Of a stretch of 54,256 nucleotides of DNA, positions 39,084-48,705 are shown piece after piece. The number at the start of each line of letters is the position of its first letter. Position 1 is the first letter of the stretch. The notes under the pieces are model-generated. The model did not search any database and was not told the DNA's origin. It saw only the letters and a program-made list of their open reading frames with translations. This DNA comes from Patescibacteria group bacterium. GTDB taxonomy: Bacteria > Patescibacteriota > Microgenomatia > UBA8517. A program made the translations under genes and the position numbers. Where the stretch lies: NCBI GenBank assembly GCA_018823885.1, contig JAHJHG010000007.1, forward strand, positions 1 to 54,256. The letters run 5' to 3'.

Positions 39084-41521
39084 TTATTCTTCTTTCTCTC
39101 TGTAGTAATTTGCGAAACTACTAACAAGGATACCATTATTATGAATGAAGTCGCACCAATTATTAAGCCGTATTTAAATGAATTCGGCTCATACCTTATC
39201 TCCAAATGATGTTCTCCGGCACCAATTGGAACAGCCATAAAGGCATAGTTCGCTCGATAAAGGGTTACTTTTTTGCCATCAACATAAGCCTTCCATCCCG
39301 GAAAGTGAGTCTGGGAAATAACAAGCAAGCTGTTTTCTTCACTTACAACGTCTGCTTTTGTTATTAGCGGGCTAAAGCTGATGCTATTAATATCAACCTC
39401 CGTAGTTAAAGGAACAATGTCGGGAACAGTTTCAAGAATCACTGTTTTCGATAAATCAGTGGAAAGTAATAAGTTTTCAAATTCTTCATCTGTTTTTGCT
39501 AAAACAAAATTCTCTACGGGGTACATCCGAGGAAAAGCTTCGGGGTTTTTTAATACCATTGTTCTTTCAAATTCAAAGAGTTTTTCCAAGTTAGACTCTT
39601 CAAATCTCCAGCTTAGATCACCATCATATTCGGGAGAAGCATTTTTCCATTTAATAACCACAATGTTTTCTATTCCGAGAAAGTCATATAAAGAAGAACT
39701 TATGTTTTCAATTTCTACATATCGACTAAAAGGGACCAGCCCTCGCCCATTCAGGAGGCTCATAAACTTGTTGTATCTTATTGGATGAATTGCATCCTGG
39801 CCAGTTGCCGAATAGACTTGATAAGGCATCCACATATTAGGAGGCAATATCGGTCCCCTCTCACGATCAAATTTCACTGAGTCTTGTTTTTGCAAATATT
39901 CAGTTAGAGGAGTGTCCGGATACAAAAGCTCAGGAGAAGAGAAAGAATTATATTTGGAGGAAAATCGGTAAAGATCAAAGAGGGTTAAGGAAAATATACC
40001 TATCAATATTAAGGTTTTCATTTCCTTGTGTTTTTTAAAAACCGTAACCAAAACAACAACACCGACAATTGAAGCAATCACCATAAATGCAGGCAGAACC
40101 AAATTTCGTAAGCTCACTTGATAACCAATGGCGGTTTGAAAAGCATATAAAGAATCTTCATTAAAAAGAGTAAGTTTTGACAGAAAATCTTTCAATGGTG
40201 TTAAAAATAAGCTGGAAATAAGAATAGGGACAATGATCAGACCAATGAGAATAATAACAGGATACTTAAGTGACTTTTTTTGTACCCTGCCTTTAATTAT
40301 TCTTTCAAGAGAAATACTTGCACCCACAGCGATTGAAAAAGTTGTTATTAAAGCCAATCGCCCCATAACCGACGAAGATATTAAAACAATATTGCTATCC
40401 CCTATAAATTTAGCGATCGGATTTTTAAAGGAAAGCAGTAGGGAAATAAAAAATCCAACCCAGGAAAAAATAAGAAGCTTGTCTTTCTTTTTTCCTTTCA
40501 GCCAAAAACTTATCAAAAAAAGAAAAAGACTTGTCGCTCCTACAAAAATAACGAAATTATCATAAGAGCCAACTGTGGGCCAATAATTACGAGTAGAAGG
40601 ATTGCCAAAATAATCAGGGGCAATGAAAGTAATTAAATTCTGAAGGGGTATGTATTTTACATTCGCTGCGGCTGCCACCTGGTCAACCTGTCGTATCGAC
40701 AATCTTGATGCTTCAGCACCTGGCAAAAGAAGGGGTGACGCCAAGGTAACACCTAAAATAATTGAGCCAACCATATATTTAAAATCACTCGTTTTTAAAA
40801 TTCTTGTTATCCAAACATATATCAGCGAGAATCCTAAAATATAAGTAGTTATTTGCGGATAGCCTGCATAAAAAGACAAAGCCAAACAAAGTGAATAAAG
40901 CAAATAATATATTCTATTCTTTGATGCTTTTTTGAGTGCAAAAAGCATTAAAGGAAAATATAATGCCGAATGAATAAGAGTATTATATTCAACCCAAGTC
41001 ATCATAAATCCAGAAAATCCCCACACCAAGCTTCCATACATCGATGCTTGGCGAGACAGTTTGTGTTCCCGCAAGAAAAGAAACATGAATATTGCCGCTA
41101 ATAAAGGCTGTGCAATGACCTGTAAAGACCAGCCTATATAAAAATCGTTAACCAGCCAATAAATTATATTCAAAGGATATAGGGCGGCTGATTGAAAGTT
41201 TGCCAACAAAGATGTCCCAGAAAGAATATATGGATTCCATAAAGGCCACTCTCCACTCTTCATCAAGTTAACTGCCAACTCCCTCCAAGGATAAATGATC
41301 GAGACAATATCGGAGAAGATAGGATTTTTCACCGGAACACCAGCTGGGAACGAAGTAAGATTTAAATCCAACCATGGATAATATGTTCCAGAGATAATGT
41401 CTGCGGGGATTGGCAGCAACCCCTTAACAAAGAACTTCCAGAAAAATATAAAGGTGATGAATAAAAAAATAGCAAAAGGATAAATTTGGCCTATTTTCAA
41501 TCTTCGCCAATTATTTTTCAT
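39080..41521 (-). CDS. YfhO-family large membrane protein
   Basis: 813 aa; ISGTYYPWLDL...IYPWRELAVNLMKSGEWPLWNPYILSGTSLLANFQSAALYPLNIIYWL; C-terminal LVISQTHFPGWKAYVDGKKVTLYRANYAFMAVPIGAGEHHLEIRYEPNSFKYG, typical YfhO ends. Confidence 0.9.
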   Translation of the reverse strand: MKNNWRRLKIGQIYPFAIFLFITFIFFWKFFVKGLLPIPADIISGTYYPWLDLNLTSFPAGVPVKNPIFSDIVSIIYPWRELAVNLMKSGEWPLWNPYILSGTSLLANFQSAALYPLNIIYWLVNDFYIGWSLQVIAQPLLAAIFMFLFLREHKLSRQASMYGSLVWGFSGFMMTWVEYNTLIHSALYFPLMLFALKKASKNRIYYLLYSLCLALSFYAGYPQITTYILGFSLIYVWITRILKTSDFKYMVGSIILGVTLASPLLLPGAEASRLSIRQVDQVAAAANVKYIPLQNLITFIAPDYFGNPSTRNYWPTVGSYDNFVIFVGATSLFLFLISFWLKGKKKDKLLIFSWVGFFISLLLSFKNPIAKFIGDSNIVLISSSVMGRLALITTFSIAVGASISLERIIKGRVQKKSLKYPVIILIGLIIVPILISSLFLTPLKDFLSKLTLFNEDSLYAFQTAIGYQVSLRNLVLPAFMVIASIVGVVVLVTVFKKHKEMKTLILIGIFSLTLFDLYRFSSKYNSFSSPELLYPDTPLTEYLQKQDSVKFDRERGPILPPNMWMPYQVYSATGQDAIHPIRYNKFMSLLNGRGLVPFSRYVEIENISSSLYDFLGIENIVVIKWKNASPEYDGDLSWRFEESNLEKLFEFERTMVLKNPEAFPRMYPVENFVLAKTDEEFENLLLSTDLSKTVILETVPDIVPLTTEVDINSISFSPLITKADVVSEENSLLVISQTHFPGWKAYVDGKKVTLYRANYAFMAVPIGAGEHHLEIRYEPNSFKYGLIIGATSFIIMVSLLVVSQITTERKKNK

Positions 41522-43251
41522 TCTTTTGCAAACAAGTAGAATGCAGGTTCCCCAGAAGGATAAGGAATTGCCTTGATTAATTTTAATCCTGCAGGGCCCT
41601 TGCCCGGCTCTATAATTAAATTCTCTCCTATCTCAGATGCGACTGCCAAATATAGAGTTTTATCATCAATATACTGCGGCAGAGCAAATATTCCCCCGTC
41701 TTCTTCTCTAACACCAGCAAAATAATACTTATCAATAAAAGAAAGACCACCAAATCCATCTAAGTATGACTCCTCAAAAGGAAAACCTTCATGCCACTGG
41801 CTAGGAGGATATTCGTACCATCCAGCAAAAAATATCCAAACCGGTTCATTGGCCATTGATAAAATCACTTTATCGTAATCTTTATCTATTTCTTTAATGA
41901 CTCCAATCGATTCCTCAAATCCCGAATGCCACCATCTTTCAGAATCCCAAGGATTATGGACCCAATATTCATGCTGATATGCTGCAAAACCAAGCACTAA
42001 TAGTCCAAAGTAGCCAAGAAGGAAAAGTTTCTTAATATTTCCTTTCAACATCCTTGCTGCTTCAGCAAGTCCATAGGAAATCATAAGAACCAGAGGGGGC
42101 AATATTAATATTAAGCGAGTGGCATGCTTTCCACCGTCACGAGTAATAGCAGCCGGCAATACTCCTAGTAATAGCCAAAGGGCCACGAAGGTCTTAACTC
42201 TCTTGTCTTTGTATCTTGAAAAGAAAAACAAAAGACCAAGAAGCATCGTAATAAATTCTATACGGTAAAACTGTCCCACACCGTCGATTGAATGACGAAG
42301 ATTTAGGTCACCTTTAATAAAAAGGAAATCTGTTGAAAATGACTGCAATATATTTCTAGATATATTCTCGCTCCAAAAAGTAACCTTGTTGTGGAAAAGA
42401 CGATCGAAAATATTGGGACTCAGTCCATATCCAGTCTCGCCTCTCATCCGAACATCTCTTAACCGAGCTGTCCCCACTTCGGTCGGTATTGTTGGGTCAG
42501 AAAAAACGCTAATATAACCAAACCTCTGACCGCCTCCGCTAAATAGAGTAGCATAAGCTGTTATACCACCCAGCACAGCCAATGTTAGTAGTGCCTTGGT
42601 TAGCGTCTCTTTAGGGAGTTTGAAAATGTCCTTTCTCCAAAGAATCAACAAAACCAGTAAAATCGCTGGTGTAAATAATTTGGCAGTACTATATATAAGA
42701 GGCGTTGTTACTAATAAGGCTGAGGCTGCCCAAAGCCATTTACCATCTTTTGGTCCTTCCTCGCCAATAGACAATGACTTAAAGAAGAAGTAGAGCCCAA
42801 AAAGCAAAAATGTCAATAGCATAGTCACTTCAAAAGCTGCCCGACTATATTGAATGTGCCATGGTGATATGGTCAATACAAAAGCGGATAATAATGCTAA
42901 TCGTTTATTTTTTGTAAGTTGTTTTACCAAAAGGTATAAGCCCAATACACCCAATATGCCGAAAAATGCAGCCGGAAGACGAACTCCCAACGGACTAATT
43001 CCATAGATTGCCACTGTCGGAACAACAGAATACAGATAAAGAGGGGTTCTCCATTCTGCCAAAGACTGGAAATGTAAAGGTAAAAAATTTCCAGAGTAGT
43101 CTTTACCTGTCTTTAAAATAGAGTAAGCATGATAACCAACATCAAGTTCGTCGCCAAAAAGCGAAACGGGAACTTCAGCGAGTTTCCATAAACGAAGAAA
43201 AGAGGCCACAAGCAAAATCGCAATTAGCAAGATTTTAAACTTGTTTTTCAT
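41518..43251 (-). CDS. GT39/PMT-family GT-C glycosyltransferase (paralog of the 27-38 kb array)
   Basis: LFGDELDVGYHAYSILKTGKDYSGNFLPLHFQSLAEWRTPLYLYS; SPWHIQYSRAAFEVTM; C-terminal SGEPAFYLF. Confidence 0.88.
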   Translation of the reverse strand: MKNKFKILLIAILLVASFLRLWKLAEVPVSLFGDELDVGYHAYSILKTGKDYSGNFLPLHFQSLAEWRTPLYLYSVVPTVAIYGISPLGVRLPAAFFGILGVLGLYLLVKQLTKNKRLALLSAFVLTISPWHIQYSRAAFEVTMLLTFLLFGLYFFFKSLSIGEEGPKDGKWLWAASALLVTTPLIYSTAKLFTPAILLVLLILWRKDIFKLPKETLTKALLTLAVLGGITAYATLFSGGGQRFGYISVFSDPTIPTEVGTARLRDVRMRGETGYGLSPNIFDRLFHNKVTFWSENISRNILQSFSTDFLFIKGDLNLRHSIDGVGQFYRIEFITMLLGLLFFFSRYKDKRVKTFVALWLLLGVLPAAITRDGGKHATRLILILPPLVLMISYGLAEAARMLKGNIKKLFLLGYFGLLVLGFAAYQHEYWVHNPWDSERWWHSGFEESIGVIKEIDKDYDKVILSMANEPVWIFFAGWYEYPPSQWHEGFPFEESYLDGFGGLSFIDKYYFAGVREEDGGIFALPQYIDDKTLYLAVASEIGENLIIEPGKGPAGLKLIKAIPYPSGEPAFYLFAKE

Positions 43252-43255
43252 GTTC

Positions 43256-44068
43256 TTATTTTACTAGCTTTTGCCATTTTTGTCCCAACCAGAGAATAGC
43301 TGTTAAAACATAGTGCTTCAATGTTCCGTGATAAATCTTGCTTGAGGGAATTAATCTTCGCCATTGATTGGCGCTATCGGCAAGCTTTTTACCGCTTACC
43401 CCATGATAATGCAGCACCCTTACTTCCGGTAAATAGTAAACTTTAAGTCCCTTTGCCCAGACTCTGCGACAATAATCAACATCCTCAAAGTACATAAAAT
43501 ATCTCTCATCCAACAAACCCACCTCTCGTAATGCCTTAGGGGTTATTAGAAATGCTGCCCCGACAAGAGCCTCAACTTCAATTGGATCTTTTCCCTTTGG
43601 GGCATATTTATCAAAAAGACCCTTCTGGCCTAGCCAGTACTCTCTTATTGCATTTTTAATAGTCGGAAAATGAAAACACGAATCTTGTAAGCTTCCATCA
43701 GGATTTAACAATCTTGCACCAACAACACCCGCATCTTCTTTTTTCTCAGCAAAAGCAATAAGTTTTTTAAACGAGAATCTCTTAATTACTGTGTCTGAAT
43801 TGAGAAGAAGTATATATTCGCCGCTTGCTTCCCTCGCACCTTGGTTATTTGCTCTGGAAAAACCTGAGTTTTCTTTATTCTCAATAAGTTTTAGGTTCTT
43901 ATATCTTCTCCAAAGCTTCTTAAGCTCAACGACCGAACCATCTTTTGAGTTATTATCAACAACGATTACTTCAAGATCAAGACTCGAACCCTCATTTATA
44001 ACCGACTCAATACAAGTCTTGGTTAAATTTTTCGTATTAAAATTTACGATAATGACAGATAACTTCAT
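43256..44068 (-). CDS. Glycosyltransferase family 2 (rhamnosyltransferase-like)
   Basis: KLSVIIVNFNTKNLTKTCIESVINEGSSLDLEVIVVDNNSKDGSV...ILLLNSDTVI...LDERYFMYFEDVDYCRRVWAKGLKVYYLPEVRVLHYHGVSGKK. Confidence 0.93.
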   Translation of the reverse strand: MKLSVIIVNFNTKNLTKTCIESVINEGSSLDLEVIVVDNNSKDGSVVELKKLWRRYKNLKLIENKENSGFSRANNQGAREASGEYILLLNSDTVIKRFSFKKLIAFAEKKEDAGVVGARLLNPDGSLQDSCFHFPTIKNAIREYWLGQKGLFDKYAPKGKDPIEVEALVGAAFLITPKALREVGLLDERYFMYFEDVDYCRRVWAKGLKVYYLPEVRVLHYHGVSGKKLADSANQWRRLIPSSKIYHGTLKHYVLTAILWLGQKWQKLVK

Positions 44069-45339
44069 GTCTTCCTAAGATAAATATTAAACAAATATCC
44101 AAAAATTGCCAAATTCATAAAACACAGACCTCTTTCAACTATTTCAAAATCAAATAAAATAGCCAGAAACTCAATCCGCGGCATCCACCACCAATGATAA
44201 AGATTTATAAAAAAGATAACACTCAAAATAATAAATATTTTTATCAACCTAGGAAATTTAATTAGTATTAATGGGAAAAATACAAATATCGGATATAGAT
44301 ATCTCTCGTGCACTCTAGGTAAAAACATAAAAGCTGCAAAATAGGTCATAAGGAGTGAAAAAAATATTCCTCTACCTTTCCAAAACTTATAAAAAATTAT
44401 TACAAAAAAGGGCGTTGTTATAAACCATGCCCACATAGATAATGGAATCCTCCAGTAAATAGTTGTATCCCCAAGTCGCTCTAGTCCAAAAATTAATCCC
44501 CAGAAATTAAAAGCATTTAGGTTTATATAAGGCAAGGTGACTGCACCTGGAACAAATTTTTTCCAATATGTCACTACTGTCCAGACAATCGGCTCCTTGT
44601 CTATATATAGTTGGCCAATAACAAACAAATATGTCACAAATATCACTGAAAGAATAAATATCTTTTTAACAGATATTTTGTTTTTTATGCTTTGGATAAC
44701 AAGAATAGGAGTGGCAGCTGCCATTGTCACTTTTATCATCAACGAAACAAAGAAGTTGGTTAATCCGGAAAAATACTTCTTATTCAACAAAGCTATCGCT
44801 GCCATAAGTCCAAAAAATGTGACCACCGAATCCAGTTGACCCCAGGAAGCAGAAAGATATATCACCGGTATGTTAAACAAAAACAGCGAAGAGGCTATCT
44901 TTGCCTTAATTTGCCCATGCTTCTCTTTGATAAAAACATATATCAGATAGCCTATGCCTATGTCGGCGAAGATACCTGGAAGTTTAAGCAGTAACAAGTA
45001 CCCTGAGGTTTCAAGCCAGGGAATAAATTTAGAGGGGAACAAACCAATTGTTATATTTATTTTCCAAAATATGCTGAAAAGAAGTTCCCACACCCATCTT
45101 ACTGCTGAAAATAATATCATCGCCAACGGAGGATAATCCGGTCTTGCATAATTTCCAAAATTCAGCCAATCATAGAAACCCCTTAAGCCGAATTCTCTTG
45201 CATATATTCCCCATATCGCGTTGTTATTAAGATCACTATGAAAAGAAAGCGGAGACAAAATAAGCCTTAATAAAAGCGCGAACATCAAAATCTTAACTAT
45301 GCTTATTTTTTTGAATTTACTGTTTAGGTGTGCGAGCAT
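44065..45339 (-). CDS. GT-C membrane glycosyltransferase of the 'HERYLYP' type, paralog of 37815..39083
   Basis: SFHSDLNNNAIWGIYAREFG; IFWKINITIGLFPSKFIPWLETSGYLLLLKLPGIFADIGIGYLIYVF; ASWGQLDSVVTFFGLMAAIALLNKK; RVHERYLYPIFVFF. Confidence 0.75.
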   Translation of the reverse strand: MLAHLNSKFKKISIVKILMFALLLRLILSPLSFHSDLNNNAIWGIYAREFGLRGFYDWLNFGNYARPDYPPLAMILFSAVRWVWELLFSIFWKINITIGLFPSKFIPWLETSGYLLLLKLPGIFADIGIGYLIYVFIKEKHGQIKAKIASSLFLFNIPVIYLSASWGQLDSVVTFFGLMAAIALLNKKYFSGLTNFFVSLMIKVTMAAATPILVIQSIKNKISVKKIFILSVIFVTYLFVIGQLYIDKEPIVWTVVTYWKKFVPGAVTLPYINLNAFNFWGLIFGLERLGDTTIYWRIPLSMWAWFITTPFFVIIFYKFWKGRGIFFSLLMTYFAAFMFLPRVHERYLYPIFVFFPLILIKFPRLIKIFIILSVIFFINLYHWWWMPRIEFLAILFDFEIVERGLCFMNLAIFGYLFNIYLRKT

Positions 45340-45356
45340 TCAATAAATAGTGGCGG

Positions 45357-46250
45357 TCAAAACCTTGCAAAAATTGCCTCATCCGAAACCTTGCAATCCT
45401 TTTTTTCCTTCTTTCTTGCTCTTAAAATCCATCTAATCTTAGAAAGCGCCATCATAACTATCCTTACATACCCTGGGTGCCTTAAAGTTCTCTTCGAAAG
45501 TCCAATAATGTGTTTTCTTATTAGTGTTGGACTTGTTATATTCTTCCAAATGAATATAAGCTGATTTCTTTCCCTTATCCTCCCTACGTATTTTTTAGGC
45601 AACAATCCTATTGTTGACTCATGTTTATGCAATACTCTCGCATCGGGATCCCAAAGCAGCTTATAACCACGCTTAAGCGCTCTATAAGATAAATCTAAGT
45701 CCTCCCAATAGAAAGGAGAAAGTAATTTTTCATCCATTCCTCCCAAGCTCATCCAATAGTTTCTTCGAAATACCCCACTACCTCCACTGACCCAAAAAGT
45801 ATCGTGAACTTTCTTTGTCTTAATACCTGCCCCATGTTCAACAAACCCGTTTTTAAATTCTCCTTTCGCCCAACTATAATCTTTCTCGCTAAGTGATATG
45901 GCAAATACGTTATTGTCTTTAAAAAGCGGAAGAGTAGAAACTAAAAAATCTCTTTCGGGTATAACGTCTGTATTTAGCAACACCAGCAAATCTCCTTTTG
46001 AAGTTCTCGCACCGGTGTTCACTGAGGAGGAAAATCCTCTATTTATTTTGTGTTGTACTACCTTCACTTCGGGGAACTTCTTTTTTAGCAAACCAACGCT
46101 TCCATCGGGCGAAGCATCATCAACAACAATAATCTCTATAATATTATTTTTCTCGTTTTTCTGAGCACTCAAAACATGGGGTATATTTTTTTCTAATAAC
46201 CATTCTGTATTGTAGCTAGGAATTATTATTGATACTTTCGTTTTTGTCAT
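45357..46250 (-). CDS. Glycosyltransferase family 2
   Basis: KVSIIIPSYNTEWLLEKNIPHVL...EIIVVDDASPDGSVGLLKKKFPEVKVVQHKINRGFSSSVNTGARTSKGDLLVLLNTDV...SPFYWEDLDLSYRALKRGYKLLWDPDARVLHKHE. Confidence 0.93.
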   Translation of the reverse strand: MTKTKVSIIIPSYNTEWLLEKNIPHVLSAQKNEKNNIIEIIVVDDASPDGSVGLLKKKFPEVKVVQHKINRGFSSSVNTGARTSKGDLLVLLNTDVIPERDFLVSTLPLFKDNNVFAISLSEKDYSWAKGEFKNGFVEHGAGIKTKKVHDTFWVSGGSGVFRRNYWMSLGGMDEKLLSPFYWEDLDLSYRALKRGYKLLWDPDARVLHKHESTIGLLPKKYVGRIRERNQLIFIWKNITSPTLIRKHIIGLSKRTLRHPGYVRIVMMALSKIRWILRARKKEKKDCKVSDEAIFARF

Positions 46251-46252
46251 GT

Positions 46253-46909
46253 TTATTTCTTTCTCACCTTAACAGCATGCAACATACCCAAAATAAACTT
46301 CTTATCCTTCATTATCTCAAACCCCGCCTCTTTACACATCTTTGGTAAAGCGTTATCTCTGTATGTTTGAATGTGTGTACCATCCCAAACCCAACCCCGA
46401 GGATAAAAATGAAGCCAGAGAAACCAAATAATCCTAAATAAAAGATTATCTGATGGAACAAGAAAAACACCATATCCGCCTTTTTTCATAACTCTTCTAA
46501 ATTCTTTCAACACTTTTTCAGGTTGATAAACGTGTTCCAACACCTCAAGACAAAAAACAGCATCAAATGTATTCGTCTCATACTTAAGATCTTCTGCATC
46601 TCCAACCATAAATTTCATTCTCTTGTTTCTCTTCCAGTGTTTTTTTGCCCAATCAACAGAAGTTTTTACAACATCTATACCAATAAGCTTGCTCGCTTTC
46701 GATTTATCAAGAATTACTTTGGAAAACATACCATCTGCACTACCCACATCTAAAACAATTCCTTTAACCGGGTCTATTAATTTCCCAATTTCCTTAAATC
46801 TTTTTTTATGCCAATAGCGCTGAAGAGGGTCAACTTTTAACGATTCGTAGTACCAATTAGGCGGAACATTTTCGTGCAAATCGGTGGCTTTTTTTAGATT
46901 TTTGTTCAT
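46253..46909 (-). CDS. Class I SAM-dependent methyltransferase
   Basis: KGIVLDVGSADGMFSKVILDKSKASKLIGIDVVKTSVDWAKKHW...YETNTFDAVFCLEVLEHVYQPEKVLKEFRRVMKKGGYGVFLVPSD. Confidence 0.9.
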   Translation of the reverse strand: MNKNLKKATDLHENVPPNWYYESLKVDPLQRYWHKKRFKEIGKLIDPVKGIVLDVGSADGMFSKVILDKSKASKLIGIDVVKTSVDWAKKHWKRNKRMKFMVGDAEDLKYETNTFDAVFCLEVLEHVYQPEKVLKEFRRVMKKGGYGVFLVPSDNLLFRIIWFLWLHFYPRGWVWDGTHIQTYRDNALPKMCKEAGFEIMKDKKFILGMLHAVKVRKK

Positions 46910-46918
46910 CGTACCTAG

Positions 46919-47944
46919 TTAAACTAAATTCTGAATCTCCTTTTCAAATCTTTCATATTCGTATATTCGACTGTCCTCTTTTGCTTTCTTAGAAACTTTA
47001 CTAAATATTCCTTTACCCTCAATAATATTCCTGGTATTTTTCAACAATTGCCTTGTATTTTCCCACAAAAATCCATTCTCGCCATTGGCGATAATTTCTT
47101 TGTGTCCTCCAGCCGAAAAAACAATTGGAACAGTACCCGAAGCCATGGCCTCGACAGTTACAATCCCAAAATGTTCTACTTTTTCTGGCTCTTTACTCTC
47201 ATCAGCCCCAAAACCAGCTGCGGACCAAAATATTTTTGCCTTACCATATAATTCTTTTATTTGACTAAAGCTTGGGCTTTCCAAAATTCTAATAGAATAT
47301 CCTTTTGCTAATTTTCTTAACTTTTTTACATAATCATCAACGCCGACTTCTGTTCCCCCCGCCAATACAAACTCCCAATCATCAAATCCAGAATCAGAAA
47401 ACCTTTTAAAAGCTTTTATTAAAACGTCTTGTCTCTTTGCCTGCTTTAATTGAGAAAATCGACCTACGGAAACAATTAGATTTTCTTTTCTTTTTGGTTT
47501 AAAGTCACCAACGTCGACTGGTGGATAGACAACAATGCTTTCCACTCCATACTCTTTATCTATTACTTTCTTTGTAAAATATGAGTTACATATAATTTTC
47601 TCGATTCTGAAAAATTTCATTCTATTCAGTAATGTTTTACCACTTCCATCATGAAAAGGGACTTGAAAGTGTAAAAAGTTTTTGCGTGCCCGAAGTATCG
47701 GAATGGAGCCATCGGAAACCCAAAAACAAACATCATACCCATCCCCTCGACCAACATCCTCAATAAAATCAACACCTTCAAGATCAATATTAAATCGCTT
47801 TTCTAATTTTTCCTTTATTAGCGGATCCTTCCACTCAACATCTACGCTGTATTCCTTACTAACTAATGCTCGCGCGACGCCCATCGTGTAGCGTTCACCG
47901 CCACCTAGTGTATCTAAATATGGATTTACAATTGCTGCCTTCAT
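46919..47944 (-). CDS. Glycosyltransferase family 4
   Basis: MKAAIVNPYLDTLGGGERYTMGVARALVSKEYSV...NLIVSVGRFSQLKQAKRQDVLIKAFKRF...EPEKVEHFGIVTVEAMASGTVPIVFSAGGHKEIIANGENGFLW. Confidence 0.92.
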   Translation of the reverse strand: MKAAIVNPYLDTLGGGERYTMGVARALVSKEYSVDVEWKDPLIKEKLEKRFNIDLEGVDFIEDVGRGDGYDVCFWVSDGSIPILRARKNFLHFQVPFHDGSGKTLLNRMKFFRIEKIICNSYFTKKVIDKEYGVESIVVYPPVDVGDFKPKRKENLIVSVGRFSQLKQAKRQDVLIKAFKRFSDSGFDDWEFVLAGGTEVGVDDYVKKLRKLAKGYSIRILESPSFSQIKELYGKAKIFWSAAGFGADESKEPEKVEHFGIVTVEAMASGTVPIVFSAGGHKEIIANGENGFLWENTRQLLKNTRNIIEGKGIFSKVSKKAKEDSRIYEYERFEKEIQNLV

Positions 47945-48705
47945 TTTTTCTTCCTATTTAGTTGCATTTCCCAAAGTTTGCCATAGGTAACAAATTTACT
48001 CCACATCTGATAAATTGCATATACCACACCTTCTGTGCCATCCAAGAAACCCTTAAGCTTAATTAATCTATACCATAATTCTGTTGCCATTATTCTAAAA
48101 AATCTCCACCCAGCCATTTTGGGATGGCCTGATTTAAGTAAAAGCTTTGCTTCAATCTCAGACCATTTATTTGTTTTTTCAACCATTTCTGATAATTTCG
48201 TGTGTTTTAAATGAACAAGTGGGTTTACAAGGTGTCCAAGTTCGCCTTTAACAACGGGGTTCTCATGCAAATCTCCTTCCCACTTAACAAGGGCTTCTTT
48301 CTTCATCAGCCTTTTGACATGATCCGGCCACCAACCTCCATGCTTCATCTCTTTCCCTAAAATAATATTCCTTCTGGGAATTGCATAAAGAACAATATCT
48401 GTAGGACTATTTATTACCTTTAATATTTCTTTACGAAGAAGGGGAGTTACTCGTTCGTCTGCATCAACATATAAAAGCCAATCACTCTTTGCCTCTATCG
48501 CTCCCTGGTTTCTCCAATCGCTAAATCCCCCTTTCGCAAAAGAGATTACTATTGCCTTTCTTTTCGTGGCAATCTGGATAGTTTTATCGTCTGATCCTGT
48601 ATCAATAACCAATACTTCATCCGCCCAAGAGAGAGAATCCAAACATTCGCCGATTTTTTCCTCTTCATTCTTCGTAATAACTATTGCTGATATATTATTT
48701 TTCAT
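47941..48705 (-). CDS. Glycosyltransferase family 2 (WaaE/LpcC-like)
   Basis: MKNNISAIVITKNEEEKIGECLDSLSWADEVLVIDTGSDDKTIQIATKRKAIV...WLLYVDADERV...GGWWPDHVKRLMKKE. Start moved from 48765 to the ATG at 48705, giving an ATGA overlap with the upstream stop at 48702. Confidence 0.92.
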   Translation of the reverse strand: MKNNISAIVITKNEEEKIGECLDSLSWADEVLVIDTGSDDKTIQIATKRKAIVISFAKGGFSDWRNQGAIEAKSDWLLYVDADERVTPLLRKEILKVINSPTDIVLYAIPRRNIILGKEMKHGGWWPDHVKRLMKKEALVKWEGDLHENPVVKGELGHLVNPLVHLKHTKLSEMVEKTNKWSEIEAKLLLKSGHPKMAGWRFFRIMATELWYRLIKLKGFLDGTEGVVYAIYQMWSKFVTYGKLWEMQLNRKKK

